Below are positions 59,801 through 64,000 of a DNA stretch of 64,000 bases, piece after piece; position 1 is the first letter of the stretch; each line of letters opens with the position of its first letter. Both the position numbers and the translations under genes were made by a program. The DNA comes from Pelobacter seleniigenes DSM 18267 (GTDB lineage: Bacteria; Desulfobacterota; Desulfuromonadia; Desulfuromonadales; Geopsychrobacteraceae), in assembly GCF_000711225.1 (NCBI RefSeq), contig NZ_JOMG01000004.1:620001-684000 (forward strand), given 5' to 3'. The notes beneath the pieces are model-generated. The model worked only from the letters and a program-made list of their open reading frames with translations, had not been told where the DNA came from and made no database searches.

Positions 59801-61623
59801 TGCTGTCACGGAAAATCAAGCTGTTGGCTGCATTCGACCATCGGCATATTTTCCTCGACCCGGATCCGGACCCGGAGATCTCGTTCCGGGAACGGCAACG
59901 ATTGTTCAATCTGCCGCGTTCCAGCTGGGATGATTACAATCGCGAGCTGATTTCCGAGGGTGGCGGCGTTTACTCGCGTCAGCTCAAGGAGATTCCGCTC
60001 TCTCCGCAGGTGGCTCAGCTTTTGGGAACCAGGCAGGGTAGTATTGACGTGCCCGGCCTGATCAAGCTGCTGCTCACCGCCCAGATCGACCTACTCTGGA
60101 ATGGCGGGATCGGCACCTATGTCAAAGCCACGACGGAAACCAATGAAGACGCTGGCGACCGTGCTAACGATGCGGTCCGGATCGATGCGGTCGAATTGCG
60201 CGCCAAGGTGGTGGGTGAGGGGGGCAACCTCGGTCTGACCCAGCTTGGGCGGATCGAATATGCGCTGCAGGGTGGGCGGATCAATACCGACGCGATTGAC
60301 AACTCCGCCGGGGTCGACACCTCCGACCATGAAGTCAACCTCAAGATCCTGCTTCGGGAACTGCGCAGCGAGGGCAAGGTTAAGGATCTGCAGGAAGGCT
60401 ATCAACTGCTGGATGAAATCGAAGAGACGGTCTGCCAGGACGTGCTGCGCAACAACTACACCCAGACCCTGGCGTTGTCCCTGGATCAGGTCCGTTGTCA
60501 GCAAGACGTCGATCCGTATCTTGAGCTGATCGACCGGCTCGGCCGTTCCGGCCTGCTCGATCGCCGCGGCGAGTTTCTGCCGAGCCGGAAAGATGTCTCC
60601 GCCCGGCAGCCCGGGCGGCTGTTGCGGCCCGAGTTGTCGGTGTTGCTGGCGTACAGCAAAATGTTCCTGTTCCGGTCGGTTCTGGATTCCAAATTGCCGG
60701 AGAGCAGTGTTATCCATAATCTGCTGCTGGAGTATTTTCCCCAGGAAGTCGTTGACCGCTACCGGGATGTCCTGCCAAACCATCCCTTGGCCAGGGAAAT
60801 CACTGCTACCATGCTCACCAACCGGGTTATCGACCAGGCCGGGGGCACCTTTCTCCAGACCACCAGCCGGATCACCGGTTGCAGTCAGGTGCAGGTTGCC
60901 AATGCCTACCTGATTTTCGACAGTCTTCTCAAAGGGCGCGATTTACGCCAGGCTATTTATAGTCTGGACAATGAAATGCCGGCAGCGCGGCAACATGAGC
61001 TGCTGTTGCAGCTGGAGAGCCTGCTGAGCTCGTTCTGCAGCTATGCACTGAGCAACGGTATGCCGATCCCGACCAGTGAGCAGGAGCTGGCTCGAATCGG
61101 TCAGCAGCTGGACCATTATTCCGGTGCGCTGTCAAGTACCCTCAGCAGTGAAAAATGGCAGGACTGCCAGGACCGGCAGACTTGCCTTGAAGAAGAGGGT
61201 TTGCCCCGGGATGTGGCCTTCAGGTTTGCGGTCCTCGATTCTTTGGTTGACTTCCTGCCCTTGCTCTGCATGGTCGAATCTTCGGGTCTTAAGCTGGATC
61301 AGCTGGCCAGGATTAAGGTGTTGGTCGATGATAAGGTCAAAGGTGCTGCGGTGCTTGAGCTGATCGGTTCGGTGCCGGTGCGGGACCATTGGGACCGGCG
61401 TGCCCGCGAATCGCTGCTCAGCGCATTGCAGGCGGTTAATGTGCGGATTGTCCAGCAGGTTGCTCTTGAGCAGCCGGACTCCCCGGAAACTTTTTTCAGC
61501 ATCAGGCGGCAGAAAATGAGGATATATGAAGAGCTGCGCCAGAGTCTGTTAGGAGAAGACCCGGGCACCTTCCACCCCTTTACGGTGTTGTTGCGCACCC
61601 TGGAAGGGTTGTTGACCAGCTGA
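56860..61623 (+). CDS. Large NAD-specific glutamate dehydrogenase
   Basis: A 1587-residue enzyme of the 180-kDa NAD-glutamate dehydrogenase class, which deaminates glutamate to 2-oxoglutarate. The long N-terminal region (1-700) holds ACT-like regulatory modules. The catalytic part shows [37 protein letters not shown] with the substrate lysine, [35 protein letters not shown] and [35 protein letters not shown] is also present. The helical C terminus completes the usual length of about 1600. It stands alone with its own terminator and probably feeds amino-acid catabolism. Confidence 0.95.
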   Translation: [1587 protein letters not shown]

Positions 61624-61670
61624 GCTGAGCTTTTTCACAGCCTGTTCATGTTTCGACAGGTATAACCCGG

Positions 61671-61710
61671 CCTCAGGCGGCAGTATCGCCTGCCTCCTGA
61701 GGCCTTTTTT
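61671..61710 (+). terminator. Terminator of NAD-glutamate dehydrogenase gene
   Basis: CCTCAGGCGGCA pairs imperfectly with TGCCTCCTGAGG across GTATCGCC and is followed by six T bases. Confidence 0.85.
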
Positions 61711-61926
61711 GCGAGCTTTGTTGACCTGGCCTGGAAAGAGGTTTAAAACGAAATTTGACAACGGATGCCGCCACGATCAGTCGGCTGTCCTTTGTTTGTT
61801 CCGTTCTCTTTTTCGGAGCGGGAGAGTCTTTATTTTTCTATCAGCATAAATAACACATTGTTATATTTGCTCTCTTGCTGCTTTGACGGCAACTTGGCGA
61901 GCTCTTGACAGGAATTTCAAAAGATC

Positions 61927-61955
61927 TGGACAGTCGATTATGACTGTGTTATACC
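61927..61955 (+). promoter_or_regulatory. Candidate panB promoter
   Basis: TGGACA at 61927-61932 and TATACC at 61950-61955 have a 17-base spacer. They lie 204 bases before the panB start, which implies a long leader. Confidence 0.35.
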
Positions 61956-62159
61956 GGGATCGTTTTTTCCCGGAAGACGGTAGCTGACCCGGTACAGGAA
62001 CTGGAGTCGATGTGCGAATGTCTTCCGAAACACATACCGCCTGGATCGTTAATGACCGGGACGGAAGGTATTGAAAGATAGATCACAGGGTCTTGTCCGC
62101 TCTGCGTGTGCCTTTCGTTTCGGCGAACGGCATTTTTTGTTTTAGAAAAGGAATTTATC

Positions 62160-62963
62160 GTGAAAAAACGCAGGACTATCCTTGATATGGCAGAAATGAA
62201 ACAACGTGGCGAAAAGATCAGTGTGCTGACCGCTTACGATTATCCCTTTGCCCGGCTGATGGACGCTGCCGGGATTGATATGATTCTGGTCGGGGATTCA
62301 GCCGGTTCGGTCTTTTCCGGTTACGACAACACCCTGCCGGTCACCCTTGAAGAAATGCTTTATCATACCCGTGCCGTTGTGCGCGGCAGCGAGCAGGCCC
62401 TGATTGTTGCTGACCTGCCGTTTATGACCTATCAGATCGATATCCCTGATGCCCGCCGCAATGCCGGCCGCCTGATCAAGGAGGGCGGCGCCCATGCGGT
62501 CAAGTTGGAAGGGGGCGAACCCATGGCGGAAACCATCCGCGCCATTGTCGATATCGATATCCCTGTTGTCGCCCATATCGGGCTGACTCCGCAGTCGGTG
62601 CACCGGATGGGTGGGTTCCGGGTCCAGGGACGTGAGGAAGAGCAGGCCCGTAAAATCATGGCAGATGCCCGGGCCGTGGAAGCGGCCGGCGCCTGTGCTG
62701 TGGTTCTGGAAGCCATCCCTCGCGACCTGGCCCGCCAGGTCAGCGAGAGCCTGACCATTCCCACCATTGGGATCGGTGCCGGTCCCGCTTGTGATGGTCA
62801 GGTGCTGGTGATTCACGATATCCTTGGTCTGTGCGATAAATATTCACCGAAATTCGTCAAGCGCTATGCCGATATCGCCGACACCATCAGCAAGGGCATC
62901 CATCACTATATCGAAGACGTCAAAAGCGGCCAGTTCCCGACCGCTGAGCACTCATTTAAATAA
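62160..62963 (+). CDS. panB: 3-methyl-2-oxobutanoate hydroxymethyltransferase
   Basis: A 267-residue TIM-barrel enzyme that adds a hydroxymethyl group from methylene-tetrahydrofolate to 2-oxoisovalerate, the first pantothenate step. Diagnostic segments are LTAYDYPFARLMDAAGIDMI, VGDSAGSVFSGYDNTLPVTL, AHIGLTPQSVHRMGGF and IGIGAGPACDGQVLV with the metal-binding Asp and Glu residues. I chose the GTG at 62160 (AAAGGAA seven bases upstream), because it matches the family N terminus KKRRTILDM; an upstream ATG would add 18 residues. panC follows 15 bases later. Confidence 0.96.
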   Translation: MKKRRTILDMAEMKQRGEKISVLTAYDYPFARLMDAAGIDMILVGDSAGSVFSGYDNTLPVTLEEMLYHTRAVVRGSEQALIVADLPFMTYQIDIPDARRNAGRLIKEGGAHAVKLEGGEPMAETIRAIVDIDIPVVAHIGLTPQSVHRMGGFRVQGREEEQARKIMADARAVEAAGACAVVLEAIPRDLARQVSESLTIPTIGIGAGPACDGQVLVIHDILGLCDKYSPKFVKRYADIADTISKGIHHYIEDVKSGQFPTAEHSFK

Positions 62964-62978
62964 GGAAGATTTGCTCTC

Positions 62979-63833
62979 ATGGAGATTTTGCAAACCGTTC
63001 AAGAGATGCAGTCCTGGAGCCGGGCGGCTCGGCAGGACGGGCGGCGGATCAGCTTTGTCCCGACCATGGGCTTTTTGCACCAGGGACACCTGTCATTGTT
63101 GCAGGAAGGGCGCAAGCGTGGCGACCTGTTGGCACTGTCGATTTTCGTCAACCCGACCCAGTTCGGCCAGGGTGAGGATTTCGAGGATTACCCGCGCGAC
63201 CTGCAGCATGACAGCGAGCTGGCTGCAACCGCTGGTGTGGACGTGATTTTTGCGCCGAGTGCGGCGGAAATGTATCCCAAGGGCTACGCCAGCTATGTGC
63301 AGGTTGAAGGTTTGACCGAGACCCTGTGTGGAGCAAGTCGACCAGGGCATTTTCGCGGGGTCTGCACAGTGGTGAGCAAATTGTTCAATATCATCCAGCC
63401 CCATGTCGCCATCTTCGGAAATAAGGATTTTCAGCAACTGGCGGTGATCAGACGGATGACTGCGGACTTGAACCTGCCCGTTGACATTGTCGGCATGCCA
63501 ATTTTCCGGGAAACCGATGGCCTGGCCATGAGTTCGCGGAATGTTTATTTAACTGCGGAGCAGCGTCGGCAGGCCTTGGTTTTGTCGGCAGGCCTGGCCG
63601 AAGCTCGGCAACTGGTGGCGGCGGGCGAATCAGCCAGTGCCGTTATCCTGGCGGACCTGAGCCAGCGGATCATTGCCCAGCCCGAAGCGCGCATCGATTA
63701 CCTCAAAATCTGCCATCAGTACAGTTTGGCCGAGCAGGAGCAGGTCGATGGCGATTCCGTGTTGCTGATGGCGGTTTATTTCGGATCGACCCGACTGATT
63801 GATAACGGCTTCCTGGTGCCGAGCGATGACTGA
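62979..63833 (+). CDS. panC: Pantothenate synthetase
   Basis: A 284-residue nucleotidyltransferase-fold enzyme joining pantoate and beta-alanine with ATP. It has the ATP-binding HxGH in [14 protein letters not shown], the pantoate-binding [14 protein letters not shown], and [35 protein letters not shown] and the MSSRN motif (AMSSRNVYL) are also present. The last eight bases overlap the next gene, so the three genes are tightly coupled. Confidence 0.97.
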   Translation: MEILQTVQEMQSWSRAARQDGRRISFVPTMGFLHQGHLSLLQEGRKRGDLLALSIFVNPTQFGQGEDFEDYPRDLQHDSELAATAGVDVIFAPSAAEMYPKGYASYVQVEGLTETLCGASRPGHFRGVCTVVSKLFNIIQPHVAIFGNKDFQQLAVIRRMTADLNLPVDIVGMPIFRETDGLAMSSRNVYLTAEQRRQALVLSAGLAEARQLVAAGESASAVILADLSQRIIAQPEARIDYLKICHQYSLAEQEQVDGDSVLLMAVYFGSTRLIDNGFLVPSDD

Positions 63834-64000
63834 GACCGCCCTTGCCAACCTGAAGACGCTCTACCGGATTTTCACGGTTCCGGAAGCGCCCGATTCGACC
63901 CTCGGTAAGATCGATCAGGCCATCACCGGCAATGTGGCGGAATTTCTGCAGAAACACATTGTCGCTCTGGAACGGAGCCTGGAGGACATTGAGAAGGATT
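63826..64000 (+). CDS. Start of a PanP-like PLP-dependent aspartate decarboxylase (partial)
   Basis: The first 58 codons of a gene cut by the window edge. The N terminus [20 protein letters not shown] followed by [20 protein letters not shown] resembles, from memory, the start of the pyridoxal-dependent aspartate 1-decarboxylases (PanP) of Vibrio-type bacteria. PanP makes beta-alanine, the substrate of PanC, whose gene it overlaps by eight bases. If correct, this organism replaces the pyruvoyl enzyme PanD with PanP. The PLP lysine region lies beyond the window, so the family call needs the rest of the gene. Confidence 0.6.
   Translation, partial: MTETALANLKTLYRIFTVPEAPDSTLGKIDQAITGNVAEFLQKHIVALERSLEDIEKD

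Larger units (their letters stand above)
61624..62159. other. Intergenic region before panB
   Basis: These 536 bases hold the glutamate dehydrogenase terminator and a candidate panB promoter, both listed separately. A small hairpin (CCGGGATCG-T-run-CCCGG, about 61953-61974) follows the promoter. I see no ORF with coding character and no recognised riboswitch. Confidence 0.4.

Overview
The window looks like a chromosomal segment of a mid-GC deltaproteobacterium-type anaerobe, most likely order Desulfuromonadales (Geobacter, Desulfuromonas or Pelobacter relatives). This is inferred from gene content only: an XrtA exosortase locus with PrsK/PrsR, an atypical type II secretion operon ending in a secretin with a cohesin-like tail, a large NAD-glutamate dehydrogenase, a B12-dependent ribonucleotide reductase and a Crp/Fnr regulator beside a nitric-oxide-linked YgbA-type protein.

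Bases 1-6100 are an AT-rich island: the end of an O-acyltransferase, a glycosyltransferase and a Wzx-type flippase, separated by decayed transposase genes (two IS3-type, one IS5-type). From 6141 the composition returns to the chromosomal norm with wecB and wecC (UDP-ManNAcA synthesis), a Big2-domain lipoprotein, and the exosortase module xrtA - (GxxExxY cassette) - epsI - beta-CASP hydrolase - prsK - prsR. A GxxExxY PD-(D/E)XK-like gene sits between xrtA and epsI and is bounded by imperfect 29-bp inverted repeats, the left one inside its first codons. A 205-bp palindromic element separates prsK from prsR and another lies after prsR. No protein with a PEP-CTERM tail is encoded here, so the sorting substrates must lie elsewhere.

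Bases 17900-34200 hold a fibronectin protein with an internal lipobox-like segment, the Crp/Fnr-YgbA pair, an orphan OmpR-type regulator, tpiA/pgk, a YycJ-type hydrolase, purL (with two PurS-like units fused at its N terminus), purQ, purF and pyrE. A convergent nadB - chorismate mutase - free-standing DAHP-synthase regulatory domain operon follows, then a lytic transglycosylase and pgsA. Two tandem tRNA-Gly(GCC) cassettes, each with its own promoter and terminator, follow.

Bases 35500-47300 carry an HDOD-GGDEF protein and an atypical type II secretion operon: F and E, PilM/N/O/P-like proteins, a secretin and three pseudopilin-like proteins. A roughly 455-bp non-coding repeat is present twice in tandem at 47362-48329 and once, inverted, at 34866-35285.

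Bases 48400-64000 are mostly housekeeping: a YkgJ-type cysteine cluster protein, PhnA/YjdM, nrdJ with a probable NrdR box, a cysteine-desulfurase-family enzyme, phoH, tsaD, a DUF2062 protein, rsmA, NAD-glutamate dehydrogenase, and panB-panC overlapping the start of what looks like a PanP-type aspartate decarboxylase, which would supply the beta-alanine that PanC uses.
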